Shown: one piece after another, positions 6,840-14,988 of the stretch
Numbering within the stretch: position 1 is the stretch's first letter
Layout: every line of letters begins with the position of its first letter
Assembly: GCF_001692445.1 (NCBI RefSeq)
Contig: NZ_MAQA01000047.1
Coordinates: 1 to 37,105 of the forward strand
From: Oerskovia enterophila
Lineage (GTDB): Bacteria > Actinomycetota > Actinomycetes > Actinomycetales > Cellulomonadaceae
DNA: 37,105 nucleotides
Direction: 5' to 3'
The notes under the pieces: model-generated
What the model was told of the DNA's origin: nothing
Databases searched by the model: none
What the model saw: the letters and a program-made list of their open reading frames with translations, nothing else
Translations under genes and position numbers: made by a program

Positions 6840-8004
6840 CTGCATCCCGCTCCGGTGCGCCGGAGCCCTCGACGTCCCCTGCCGGCGGGCTGGAAGGGGC
6901 AGCGGCCCCCGCGGGAACGAGGTCCCCGTCCTCCCGGGGCGTGGCCTCACGAGCAGGGTCCGGTCTGTCGGCGGCCAGCTCCTCCGGGGCCGCGGGCGGG
7001 ACGGTGGGACGTCGTCGGATGCGGTCCCACGTGCGTCGGAGGACGGGGGCCAGACGGCGCTGCACCCCCTCGTAGGTCACGTCACGGATGAAGATCGCGT
7101 CGATCGCGATCATGGTCATCGAGAAGTACATGAGCCCCATGAGCACCCCGATCCCCAGGTGCATTCCCGTGATGGCGATCAGGGCCAGGATGCGGGTGGG
7201 GCGTCGCAGCAGCAGGAACGGGAAGAAGAGCTGCACGAACACCGCGCTGTAGCTCAGGATCGCGACCAGCACCCCGGAGCGGCCGATCAGCTCGGTGACC
7301 TGCGGCCACGTCGAGAACTCGTCGAGCTGGAACACGTAGTAGATCGCCGTGCCGTGCTGCCACATGCCGCCCTGGATCTTGTACATCGCGGACGCGACGT
7401 AGACGACGAAGATCTGGAAGGCGATGAGGAGGACCGCGCCGTTGTGCAGCAGGGTCCCCAGCCAGGCCCACGACGCGAACCGCGAGGGCGTGCCGGACGC
7501 CTGGGCCGCGCTGCGCCGTCGGGCATCGAGGGACCACCTGCCCGACGTGTCCGCGAAGAGCATGTACACGAGCACCATCCGCATGAGCTGGATGCCGCCG
7601 TCGCCGATGAACGGGTTGGTCCGGAACAGCGCGATGTACAGCACGAGCAGCACCGGGATCACGATCCGCGAGCGCCAGCCCAGGACCAGCAGCACCGAGA
7701 GCGCGACGAGCGCCAGGTACTGGAGGTCGAACGCCCACGCCGGCGCGGAACCGTTGAAGAACAGGTCGAGGAAGGCCGGGAACTCGTCGACGTCGACGCG
7801 CCCCTGGGCGAAGCTTCGCCCGGCTCCCCACGCCAGGCTCCGGTCGCCCCAGCCCGCCACGAGCTGGACGACCAGGATCAGGCCGAAGCCGATGCGCAGC
7901 ACGGCCGTCCCGTAGGAGGCCTTGCGCGAGTCGAGCATCCAGGACTCACCGGCCGCGTACGTCGTGCGGAGCCAGGTGGTCGCGCTCGTCACCAGCCCGC
8001 TCAT
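6820..8004 (-). CDS. HTTM-domain membrane protein (SdpB-like)
   Basis: This 394-residue polytopic protein has about seven to nine hydrophobic helices between residues 30 and 320, with polar motifs such as FRTNPFIGDGGIQLMR and YKIQGGMWQHGTAIYYV. The layout matches the HTTM family, related to the membrane part of vitamin-K-dependent gamma-carboxylase and including B. subtilis SdpB, which matures the SdpC toxin. The last 70 residues are a Pro/Ala/Glu-rich, probably disordered cytoplasmic tail. The ATG overlaps the stop of the DUF5819 gene (ATGA, 8001-8004), so the two are translationally coupled. DUF5819 resembles SdpA in size and topology, but no SdpC-like precursor gene is visible nearby. Confidence 0.82.
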   Translation of the reverse strand: MSGLVTSATTWLRTTYAAGESWMLDSRKASYGTAVLRIGFGLILVVQLVAGWGDRSLAWGAGRSFAQGRVDVDEFPAFLDLFFNGSAPAWAFDLQYLALVALSVLLVLGWRSRIVIPVLLVLYIALFRTNPFIGDGGIQLMRMVLVYMLFADTSGRWSLDARRRSAAQASGTPSRFASWAWLGTLLHNGAVLLIAFQIFVVYVASAMYKIQGGMWQHGTAIYYVFQLDEFSTWPQVTELIGRSGVLVAILSYSAVFVQLFFPFLLLRRPTRILALIAITGMHLGIGVLMGLMYFSMTMIAIDAIFIRDVTYEGVQRRLAPVLRRTWDRIRRRPTVPPAAPEELAADRPDPAREATPREDGDLVPAGAAAPSSPPAGDVEGSGAPERDAAMPAGS

Positions 8005-8762
8005 GAGACCCACCCTCCGAAGACGCTGCTGAAGCCTGCACGGGCCTCGGGGGTGACGGGCGACGGGTCGCGCCAGCCGAGCCGGGTGAACTGCTCCTCG
8101 GGTCGTTGCACACCCGGGACGAGGCGTTGCTCGAACGGGACGACGCCCTGCGTCGAGGTGCTCATCTGGATCGCGACGAGCTCGGTGTCCGGCCAGAGGT
8201 CGAGTGCAGCCTGCGTGCCGAACAGGTACAGAGCGTCCTCGGCCAGCAGGTACGAGTCGATGCCGCTCACGCTCGCTCCTGCGCCCAGGAGGGCCTTGGT
8301 GAGGTCCTGGCGCCCCTGGCCGCCCCCCATGGAGGCGACGTGGTCCGACTGGACCACGGCCTGCTGCTGCCCCACGAGCGCGCCGTAGGCCGAGGTGTAG
8401 AAGCGGTTGACGCTCACGGGGATGCGCCACGTGCGCGTGGGCAGGATCTGGTGCCGCACCTGCTCGTTGAAGACGTCGCCGAGGTTGACCCACTCGGTCA
8501 CCGACTCGGTGCCCTGGGTGTCGCGGGTCGAGGCACGCACCCAGACGCGCAGGTCGACCGACTGCGGGTCCGGGGCGAAGATCTGCCAGTTCTGCCCGAA
8601 CAGGGGCCGCATGTGCGCGGTCGTGACGGGCGCGGCCTCCTGGCTGAGGGACGAGCTGGGCGCGGCGTACAGGAACGTCGAGAGCATGTGGAACGAGACC
8701 ACCGCCAGGACGACGACCATGGTCGCGCGCTGCACGACCGTGCGGGAGCGTGCGGTGCTCAC
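8001..8762 (-). CDS. DUF5819 membrane-anchored protein (SdpA-like partner)
   Basis: This 253-residue protein has one N-terminal membrane helix (about residues 12-34) and an extracytoplasmic domain with the family block PLFGQNWQIFAPDP (about 53-66) and a WVNLGDVFNEQV segment. It is annotated in actinobacteria as DUF5819 and is usually paired with an HTTM protein, as here. GTG at 8762 is preceded by GGAGG seven bases upstream. A TAGTAT -10-like hexamer (8816-8811, minus strand) lies about 50 bases before the start, without a convincing -35. By analogy with SdpA/SdpB, which act together on the SdpC toxin precursor, the pair may process or export a peptide; that is inference. Confidence 0.78.
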   Translation of the reverse strand: MSTARSRTVVQRATMVVVLAVVSFHMLSTFLYAAPSSSLSQEAAPVTTAHMRPLFGQNWQIFAPDPQSVDLRVWVRASTRDTQGTESVTEWVNLGDVFNEQVRHQILPTRTWRIPVSVNRFYTSAYGALVGQQQAVVQSDHVASMGGGQGRQDLTKALLGAGASVSGIDSYLLAEDALYLFGTQAALDLWPDTELVAIQMSTSTQGVVPFEQRLVPGVQRPEEQFTRLGWRDPSPVTPEARAGFSSVFGGWVS

Positions 8763-8866
8763 CCGTGTACCTCCACGTCGAGGACGGCCCTGGCGACCGC
8801 GTTGCGCAGAATACTAACCAGTCCTAACGATTCAAGGAAGCCCTGCGCGCACACCCCGGACGCACG

Positions 8867-8914
8867 GACGCCCGGTGGGGGCGAGGACGAAGGTCCTCGG
8901 CCCCACCGGGCGTC
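8867..8914 (-). terminator. Strong terminator of the fab operon
   Basis: A 22-bp stem with a single mismatch (G8881/G8900) and a GAAG tetraloop starts 40 bases after the fabF stop codon, and the fabF/DUF5819 gap contains nothing else. It separates the fab operon from the co-oriented DUF5819-HTTM pair. Confidence 0.85.
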
Positions 8915-8954
8915 GATGCATCGTGGCGCAGGAGGACTGCGCCGACGACGTGGG

Positions 8955-10199
8955 TCAGGCGTTCGTCACCACGAGGGCGACGTTGTGGCCGCCGAACCCG
9001 AACGAGTTGTTGATCGCGGCGATGTCGCCTGCGGGCAGCTCGGCCGGGACGTCGCGCACCAGGGGGACCTGGAGCTCGGGGTCGGGCTGGGCGACGTTGA
9101 TGGTCGGGGGAGCCAGGCGCTCGTGCACGGCCTTGACCGTGAAGATGGTCTCCAGGGCGCCTGCGCCGCCGAGCAGGTGCCCGGTCATCGACTTGGTGGC
9201 CGAGAGCAGGACGTGGTCCGCGTCGTCGCCCAGGACCGTACGGATCGAGCGCGTCTCGGTGAGGTCGCCGACCTTGGTCGAGGTCGCGTGGGCGTTGACG
9301 TGCACGACGTCGCGCGCCTGCGCACCGGCCTCCCCGAGGGCACGGGTCATCGCGGCGACCTGCCCGCGACCCTCCGGGTCCGGGGAGGTGATGTGGTACG
9401 CGTCCGAGGACAGGCCCACGCCGCCGATGCGGGCGTACACGCGCGCACCGCGGGCCGCTGCGTGCTCGGCGCTCTCGAGGACCACGATGCCCGCGCCCTC
9501 GCCGATCACGAACCCGTCGCGGTCGACGTCGTAGGGGCGCGAGGCGCCCTGCGGGTCGTCGTTGCGCAGCGACAGGGTGCGCGAGGCCGCGAACGCGGCG
9601 ATCGGCATGGGGTGGATCGTGGCCTCGGTGCCCCCGGCCACGACGATGTCCGCGCGACCCGCACGGATCATGTCGACGCCGTACCCGATGGCCTCGGCGC
9701 CCGAGGCGCAGGCCGACACGAGCGCGTGCGCACCGGCACGGGCGCCGATCTCGAGCGAGACGTAGGCCACGGCCGAGTTCGGCATGAGCATGGGCACGGT
9801 CATGGGCAGCATGCGCCGCGCGCCGCGCTCCTTGAGCGTGTCCCAGCCGTCGAGCGTGGTCCAGATGCCGCCGATGCCCGACGAGACGACCGCACCGAGG
9901 CGGTCGCCGTCGATCTCCGGGCTGCCGGCGTCGGCCCAGGCCTCGCGCGTCGCGATCATCGCGTACTGCGTGGACGGGTCCATGCGCTTGATCTCGGGGC
10001 GCGCGAGGACGTCCTCGGGCTTGACCTTGATCTGCGCGGCGAACGTGACGGGGATCTCGTAGCGCTCGGCCCAGTCGTTCTCGAGGGTGCGTGCGCCGGA
10101 CTGCCCGGCGAGCGCCGCGGCCCAGGTGGAGGCCACGTCCCCGCCGAGCGGCGTGGTGGCACCGAGACCGGTGACGACGACTTCACGGACGGAGGTCAT
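8955..10199 (-). CDS. fabF: Beta-ketoacyl-ACP synthase II
   Basis: Condensing enzyme that elongates acyl-ACP with malonyl-ACP in type II fatty-acid synthesis. The 414-residue thiolase fold carries the nucleophile Cys164 (VSACASG), His304 (NAHATSTKVGD) and Lys336/His341 (KSMTGHLLGG), the Cys-His-His triad of elongating KAS enzymes, plus GEGAG and NNSFGFGGHN near the C terminus. It is the last gene of fabD-fabH-acpP-fabF. The 118-base gap after acpP holds an 11-bp hairpin that may adjust its expression relative to acpP. The ATG at 10199 matches the family start. Confidence 0.96.
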   Translation of the reverse strand: MTSVREVVVTGLGATTPLGGDVASTWAAALAGQSGARTLENDWAERYEIPVTFAAQIKVKPEDVLARPEIKRMDPSTQYAMIATREAWADAGSPEIDGDRLGAVVSSGIGGIWTTLDGWDTLKERGARRMLPMTVPMLMPNSAVAYVSLEIGARAGAHALVSACASGAEAIGYGVDMIRAGRADIVVAGGTEATIHPMPIAAFAASRTLSLRNDDPQGASRPYDVDRDGFVIGEGAGIVVLESAEHAAARGARVYARIGGVGLSSDAYHITSPDPEGRGQVAAMTRALGEAGAQARDVVHVNAHATSTKVGDLTETRSIRTVLGDDADHVLLSATKSMTGHLLGGAGALETIFTVKAVHERLAPPTINVAQPDPELQVPLVRDVPAELPAGDIAAINNSFGFGGHNVALVVTNA

Positions 10200-10240
10200 G
10201 GCTGCTCCAGGTGAGTGAGGGGGAGGAAGGGGGGCGGGCA

Positions 10241-10265
10241 GGCCGGCGGTCGTCGACCGCCGGCC
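10241..10265 (-). promoter_or_regulatory. acpP-fabF intergenic hairpin
   Basis: GGCCGGCGGTC and GACCGCCGGCC form a perfect 11-bp stem with a 3-base loop in the only sizeable gap inside this part of the operon. It has no T tract, so partial termination, pausing or an mRNA stability and processing barrier are all possible. Confidence 0.55.
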
Positions 10266-10317
10266 CGCACCGGCTGGGCCGCGAGGGCCCGGCGCCGATC
10301 AGCTGTCGAGCAGCTGG

Positions 10318-10566
10318 TCAGGCCTGTGCGCCCGTGATGAAGGACACTGCGTCGCCGACGGTCGAGAGGTTCTTGACCTCCTCGTCGGGGATGCGGACGC
10401 CGAACTTGTCCTCGGCGTGCGTCACGATCGTCATCATCGACAGCGAGTCGATGTCGAGGTCGTCCGTGAAGGACTTCTCGGCGAGGACGGCGTCCGTGGG
10501 GAGGCCGGTCTCTTCGCTGACGATCTCCGCGAGACCAGCGAGGACTTCCTGCTCGGTGTAAGCCAT
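10318..10566 (-). CDS. acpP: Acyl carrier protein
   Basis: This 82-residue acidic four-helix protein carries the growing acyl chain on phosphopantetheine attached to Ser41 in the motif DIDSLSMMT. The preceding FTDDLDID and following EDKFGVRIPDEE segments are typical of ACP. AAGGAG on the minus strand lies seven bases before the ATG. It sits between fabH and fabF; the 131-base gap after fabH has no clear hairpin and could hold an internal promoter, since ACP is usually needed in excess, though I cannot point to one. Confidence 0.96.
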   Translation of the reverse strand: MAYTEQEVLAGLAEIVSEETGLPTDAVLAEKSFTDDLDIDSLSMMTIVTHAEDKFGVRIPDEEVKNLSTVGDAVSFITGAQA

Positions 10567-10697
10567 GGGTTTCTCCTTGTGATGGGTGCCGGGGCCGTCC
10601 GGCACCGGGAACCTGCAGTGGAACAGTGGAAAGGTCGTACGTGCCCGTCCCGTGCCCCGCGCGGACGCGGACCGGGGACAGACAGGATGATTCTCCC

Positions 10698-11705
10698 CTA
10701 CGGGAGGACGATCACCTGCGCCGCGTAGACGAGGCCCGCGCCGAAGCCGATCTGCAGCGCGAGGTCGCCCGACGTCGCCAGGCCCTCGGACAGGAGCCGG
10801 TCGGTCGCGAGCGGGATCGAGGCGGCCGACGTGTTGCCGGTCTCCGCGATGTCGCGCGCGACGGCCACCGACTCCGGCAGGCCGAGCTGCTTGATCATCT
10901 GGTCGATGATGCGCATGTTGGCCTGGTGAGGGATGAACGCCTGGACGTCCTGCGCGGTGACGCCTGCGGCGGCGAGCGCCTTCTCGGCGACCGGGGCCAT
11001 CTGGAAGGCGGCCCACTTGAAGACCGTCTGCCCGTCCTGGCGCAGCGTCGGCCAGCCGAGCTCGGGGTTCTCGCGCAGGTCCGACCATGCGTGCGTCTGC
11101 CGGATCGCCGGGGCCTTGCCGCCGTCCGACCCCCAGATCGTGGGGCCGATGCCGGGGGTGTCGGACGGGCCGACCACCGCGGCGCCCGCGCCGTCACCGA
11201 GCAGGAACGAGATGGTGCGGTCGGTCGGGTCGACGAAGTCGCTCATCTTCTCCGCGCCGACCACGAGGACGTGCTGCGCCGCGCCCGACCGCACCAGGGC
11301 GTCCGCCTGGGCGATCCCGTACGTGTACCCGGCGCAGGCCGCCGAGAGGTCGTACGCGGCCGCCGGGGTGGCGCCGAGCCGGTCCGCGAGCACCGCGGCG
11401 GCCGAGGGCGTCTGGTGGAAGTAGGTCGTGGTCGCGAACAGGACCGCGTCGACGTCGCCGCCGGTCAGGCCCGCCGCGGCGATCGCCTTGCGCGCAGCGC
11501 CCTCCGCGAGGTCGACGACGTCGACGTCGGCACCCGCACGTCGGCGCGTGACGATGCCCGTGCGCTGGCGGATCCACTCGTCCGAGGAGTCGATCGGTCC
11601 CGCGAGGTCGTCGTTCGAGACGACGTTCTCGCCGCGGACCCCGCCGATGCCCAGGACGCGCGAGTACTCGGCGCCCGCAGCCTGGCGGATCGTCAGCGCG
11701 CTCAC
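10698..11705 (-). CDS. fabH: Beta-ketoacyl-ACP synthase III
   Basis: Starts fatty-acid synthesis by condensing an acyl-CoA primer with malonyl-ACP. In high-GC Gram-positives the primer is often branched, which would lead to iso and anteiso fatty acids. The 335-residue protein shows the catalytic triad Cys124 (SAACAGYTYG), His260 (IPHQANMR) and Asn291 (TGNTSAAS), with GDGAGA in between. The GTG start at 11705 overlaps the fabD stop (GTGA), indicating translational coupling. Specificity cannot be read from the sequence with confidence. Confidence 0.95.
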   Translation of the reverse strand: MSALTIRQAAGAEYSRVLGIGGVRGENVVSNDDLAGPIDSSDEWIRQRTGIVTRRRAGADVDVVDLAEGAARKAIAAAGLTGGDVDAVLFATTTYFHQTPSAAAVLADRLGATPAAAYDLSAACAGYTYGIAQADALVRSGAAQHVLVVGAEKMSDFVDPTDRTISFLLGDGAGAAVVGPSDTPGIGPTIWGSDGGKAPAIRQTHAWSDLRENPELGWPTLRQDGQTVFKWAAFQMAPVAEKALAAAGVTAQDVQAFIPHQANMRIIDQMIKQLGLPESVAVARDIAETGNTSAASIPLATDRLLSEGLATSGDLALQIGFGAGLVYAAQVIVLP

Positions 11706-12718
11706 GCGGTGGCCCCGTCGGCGGGCGGCGTCTCGCCGGCGGCCGAGGAGCCGGCCGCGTCGCTGTGGCGCGCAATGAGGTCACGAGCCTTGTCGATGTC
11801 CGCGGTCGACTTGACCGCGACCGTCTCGACTCCTGGGAGCGTGCGGCGCGCGAGGCCCGTGAGGACCCCGCCCGGCGCGAGCTCGAGGATCGCGGTGACG
11901 CCGAGCGACGCGAGCGTCTCCTGGCAGAGGTCCCAGCGGACCGGGGCGGCGATCTGCGCGGTCAGTCGTGCCAGCACGTCCTGCTCGAGGCCGAACAAGC
12001 CACCGGACTCCGCACCCGAGACGCTCGCGTACGAGGCGCCGTCGGCGTTCGAGAGGAAGGGCAGGCGCGGGTCCGTCGCGTCCCAGCCCGCGGCGACCGG
12101 GGCGAACGCGTCGAGCGCGGACTGCATGAAGGGCGTGTGGAACGCGCCCGCGACCTGGAGCGGGATGACCCGGGCCTTGGCCGGCGGGTTGGCCCCGAGC
12201 GTCGTGATGCCCTCGAGCGAGCCCGCGGCCACGACCTGCCCGCCGCCGTTGACGTTCGCGGGCCACAGGCCCGCGGCCTCGATCGCGGCGAGGACCTCCT
12301 CGGCGTCGCCGCCCACGACCGCGGCCATACCGGTGGGCGTCGCGGCGGCTGCCTCGGCCATGAAGCGGGCGCGGGCCGTCACGAGGCCCACCGCGGCGGC
12401 GTCCTCGAACACGCCCGCGACGGCTGCGGCTGCGAACTCGCCGACCGAGTGGCCCGCGGTCACGTCGACGACCTCGCACGTGTCGCGGCCGTCGAGGATC
12501 GCGCGCAGCGCGATCAGCGAGGCCGACACGATGAGCGGTTGGGCCACCGCGGTGTCACGGATGGTGTCGGCGTCCGACTCGGTGCCGTGGGCACGCAGGT
12601 CGAGGGCGGACGCGGCGGAGAACGCGTCGAGCTGCGCGGGGACCCCGGGCAGCTCGAGCCAGGGGGCGAGCATTCCGGGGGACTGGGAGCCCTGTCCAGG
12701 GCACAAGACGGCTAGCAC
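11702..12718 (-). CDS. fabD: Malonyl-CoA:ACP transacylase
   Basis: Transfers malonate from CoA to ACP to supply the elongation cycle. The 338-residue protein has the oxyanion loop GQGSQ (8-12), nucleophile Ser91 in GHSVGEF, Arg118 that binds the malonyl carboxylate and His194 in GAFHTPFM. The last 25 residues are an Ala/Ser/Pro-rich tail beyond the usual family end. GTG at 12718 gives the conserved N terminus MLAVLCPGQGSQ; no good ribosome site precedes it. As first gene of the fab operon it lies 141 bases from the PucR regulator gene, with a TTGT-N9-ACAA palindrome 67 bases upstream of its start. Confidence 0.95.
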   Translation of the reverse strand: MLAVLCPGQGSQSPGMLAPWLELPGVPAQLDAFSAASALDLRAHGTESDADTIRDTAVAQPLIVSASLIALRAILDGRDTCEVVDVTAGHSVGEFAAAAVAGVFEDAAAVGLVTARARFMAEAAAATPTGMAAVVGGDAEEVLAAIEAAGLWPANVNGGGQVVAAGSLEGITTLGANPPAKARVIPLQVAGAFHTPFMQSALDAFAPVAAGWDATDPRLPFLSNADGASYASVSGAESGGLFGLEQDVLARLTAQIAAPVRWDLCQETLASLGVTAILELAPGGVLTGLARRTLPGVETVAVKSTADIDKARDLIARHSDAAGSSAAGETPPADGATA

Positions 12719-12785
12719 TCGTCAACTGTGCCAACCCGGCACGCCGCCGGGACGTCACGACCCGCACCAACCTTGTCCGGGCCGT

Positions 12786-12802
12786 TTGTGCCGAACCTAC
12801 AA
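12786..12802. promoter_or_regulatory. Candidate FasR-type operator upstream of fabD
   Basis: TTGTGCCGAACCTACAA, of the form TTGT-N9-ACAA, lies in the fab promoter region. The promoter of the adjacent PucR-family regulator carries a palindrome with the same outer half-sites and spacing (14046-14062). Shared sites of this kind suggest one dimeric regulator at both. Binding is predicted only. Confidence 0.5.
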
Positions 12803-12858
12803 GAGGCGCGGGATGGCGGCGTCGCCGACGGCGCCGTCCCGCACCAGAGGTGCGCGGT

Positions 12859-14025
12859 TCAGCGCCCCGCCGGGTCGCCCGAGAGCTGGCCGAGCGCGAG
12901 CGCGATCTGCAGCACGAACGACTCGCGCGCGTCGAGCGGGTCCCAGCCCGTGATCTCGGCGACCTTGCGCAGGCGGTAGCGGACGGTGTTGGGGTGCACG
13001 TACAGGCTGCGCGAGGCGGCCTCGAGCGAGCGTCCGGTGCCCAGGTAGGCGGACAGCGTCTCGAGGATCGCGCCCGTGCTCTCGAGCAGGGGGCGGTACG
13101 CCTGGACCACCAGGGTGCGGCGGGCCGTGGTGTCGCCCGTCAGGACGCGTTCGGGCAGCAGGTCGTCGGCGAGCACGGGCCGCGGGGCCTGGGGCCAGGC
13201 GGGGGCCGCGGCCAGGCCCGCGAGCGCGGCCTGCGCCGAGCGTGCGGCGTCGTCGAGCGAGGGGACCGTGGGGCCGATCACCACGGGGCCCGGGCCGAAG
13301 CGGGGGAGCAGCGAGGCCGCCGCGGCCTGCAGGTCGCCCTCACCGCCCAGGACGAGGACCAGGCGGTCGCCGTGGATGCCCACGAGCGCGTCGCCCGCGG
13401 CACGGCGCGTCGCGCGCCGCAGCTCGGCCGTGCGCAGCTCGTCGAGCGGCGCGGTCGCGGTGCCCACCATGACCAGGACCGACCCGTGGCCGCCCCAGCC
13501 GAGCGCCGAGACGCGCGAGCGCAGCGAGTCGTCGCCGTCGCCGCGGATGAGCGCGTCGACGATGAGCGCCTCGAGGCGCGCGTCCCACGCGCCGCGCACC
13601 TCGGCGGCGCGCGCGTAGACCTCCGCGGCCGAGAACGCGACCTCGCGCGAGTAGCGCAGCACGGCCTCGCGCAGGTCACGCTCGCCGCCGGGGATCGCGA
13701 GCTGGTCGGAGTACGCCTCGACGACCTCGACCACGATCCGCACGAGCTGCAGCGTGTGCTGGAGCGAGATGGACCGGGTGAGCTCGGACGGGGCGGCCGC
13801 GAAGATCTCGCTCACGCCGTGCGGGGGAGAGGCCGGGTTGGCGTACCAGGTCACGAACGCCGTGATGCCCGACTGCGCGACCAGCCCCACGTACGAGCGG
13901 TCGTCGGCAGGCAGCGCGCGGTACCAGGGGAGGTCCTCGTCGAGGCGTCGGAGGGCGGCCGCGGCGAGCAGCCCGCTGCCGTCGCGAAGTCGCTGCAGGT
14001 TGTCGGAGTTCCCCGTGATCGGCAC
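12859..14025 (-). CDS. fasR: PucR-type transcriptional regulator of fatty-acid synthesis
   Basis: This 388-residue protein has a C-terminal PucR-type HTH (about 330-380) with SLYVHPNTVRYRLRKVAEITG, a GGDEF-like central part and a regulatory N-terminal half. In Streptomyces coelicolor the PucR-like FasR (adjacent to fabD in that genome) activates the fab operon. The identical position here, immediately upstream of fabD on the same strand, supports orthology. GTG at 14025 is preferred: TATGCT lies 6 bases upstream and would give a leaderless message. A GTG further upstream (14133) would extend the protein by 36 low-quality residues. The operon boundary is a 140-base gap, so fabD probably has its own promoter. 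Confidence 0.85.
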   Translation of the reverse strand: MPITGNSDNLQRLRDGSGLLAAAALRRLDEDLPWYRALPADDRSYVGLVAQSGITAFVTWYANPASPPHGVSEIFAAAPSELTRSISLQHTLQLVRIVVEVVEAYSDQLAIPGGERDLREAVLRYSREVAFSAAEVYARAAEVRGAWDARLEALIVDALIRGDGDDSLRSRVSALGWGGHGSVLVMVGTATAPLDELRTAELRRATRRAAGDALVGIHGDRLVLVLGGEGDLQAAAASLLPRFGPGPVVIGPTVPSLDDAARSAQAALAGLAAAPAWPQAPRPVLADDLLPERVLTGDTTARRTLVVQAYRPLLESTGAILETLSAYLGTGRSLEAASRSLYVHPNTVRYRLRKVAEITGWDPLDARESFVLQIALALGQLSGDPAGR

Positions 14026-14031
14026 GCCCCG

Positions 14032-14060
14032 AGCATACGGCGTGGTTGTGGGGAGTCCAC
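14032..14060 (-). promoter_or_regulatory. Promoter of the PucR regulator
   Basis: On the minus strand GTGGAC (14060-14055), a 17-base spacer and TATGCT (14037-14032) end 6 bases before the GTG at 14025. The -35 lies inside the TTGT-N9-ACAA palindrome, which suggests autoregulation. Confidence 0.5.
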
Positions 14061-14062
14061 AA
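14046..14062. promoter_or_regulatory. Candidate FasR-type autoregulatory operator
   Basis: TTGTGGGGAGTCCACAA has the TTGT-N9-ACAA form seen upstream of fabD; here the symmetry extends to TTGTGG/CCACAA. It overlaps the predicted -35 of the regulator gene. Confidence 0.5.
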
Positions 14063-14126
14063 AACGGGGAACCATGACATGCGGTCCTCACGCGGCGAGG
14101 CGGACGGGAGCCGCTAGGGTCGATCC

Positions 14127-14813
14127 ATGGCACTGATGCCCCGACTACGACAGCTCATGCGACGCCAGTCCTCGGCGTCGACCGTGGGTGCTCGTCGCCC
14201 CACCAGCGCCGACAGGCGAGGAGACACCGTGCACGAGGACGCGCTGCGCGCCATGCTCGTCGACGACCCCAACGACGAGCGGGCCTTCCAGGCGCTCGCC
14301 GAGATCGTCCGGCGGCGGGCGGCCGAGTCCCACGTGTCCGCGGACCCGCTCGCGGCCCCCGCGGACGAGAGCGAGAAGCAGCAGGCCGCGGACCTGGCGG
14401 TCTGGGCCCTCGCGGAGGAGCTCGCGGGGCACCCGCGCGGCTGGTACCCGCTCGTGGAGCTGGGCCGGCTCTCGCTCGAGGACGACCAGGAGGCGGCGCT
14501 GCGGCGGTTCGCGACCGCGGCCGAGCGCGACCCGTCGGGGCTCGCGCTCGCCGAGAGCATGGAGATCCTGCGCGAGGCGCACCTGCCGGTCGAGGCCCTG
14601 GGCCTGGGGGTGGGGCACTGGCGAGCGCGCGAGCACACGCCCGAGGCCGGGCGCCAGCTCGTCCTGGCCGCGATCGACGCTGACCGCATCTTCGAGGCCA
14701 AGCACCACCTTGAGGCCCTCGCGCTGTACCCGGACGCGGCGGTCGTCGCCCCGATCCGGCACGAGCTCACGCTCGCGATCGCGCACGCCGAGCAGCACCG
14801 CTCGGGCACCTAG
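14127..14813 (+). CDS. Conserved hypothetical helical (TPR-like) protein
   Basis: This 228-residue protein has a basic N terminus and then pairs of helices with TPR-like spacing, for example AFQALAEIVRRRAAE (about 50-64), WYPLVELGRLSLEDDQEAA (about 106-124) and a final DADRIFEAKHHLEALALYP segment (about 188-206). It has no signal peptide, membrane helix or catalytic motif. GGGAG lies rather far (19 bases) before the ATG. It is divergent from the fatty-acid regulator and convergent with aceE, sharing the terminator at 14893-14935. I recall similar genes in this context in related actinobacteria but know of no assigned function; a scaffolding role is only a guess from the fold. Confidence 0.75.
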   Translation: MALMPRLRQLMRRQSSASTVGARRPTSADRRGDTVHEDALRAMLVDDPNDERAFQALAEIVRRRAAESHVSADPLAAPADESEKQQAADLAVWALAEELAGHPRGWYPLVELGRLSLEDDQEAALRRFATAAERDPSGLALAESMEILREAHLPVEALGLGVGHWRAREHTPEAGRQLVLAAIDADRIFEAKHHLEALALYPDAAVVAPIRHELTLAIAHAEQHRSGT

Positions 14814-14892
14814 GCCCGACGACGTCGCGTCGGCCGGGCGCCCTGCGCCCCCGGCGTGCGGCGCGCCCAGGCGTCTCCCGCCCCCGGACGCA

Positions 14893-14935
14893 CCGACGGC
14901 GCCGCCACCTCTCGCGAGGTGAGCGGCGCCGTCGG
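14893..14935. terminator. Bidirectional terminator, hypothetical gene / aceE
   Basis: A 19-bp stem (CCGACGGCGCCGC plus CACCTC against their complements) with one bulged A (14922) and a TCGC tetraloop lies between two convergent genes. Confidence 0.85.
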
Positions 14936-14988
14936 GCACTGCGGTCCTGGTGCCGGTCAGACCGGCGCCGGGCGCGGGGCAGGAGCGA

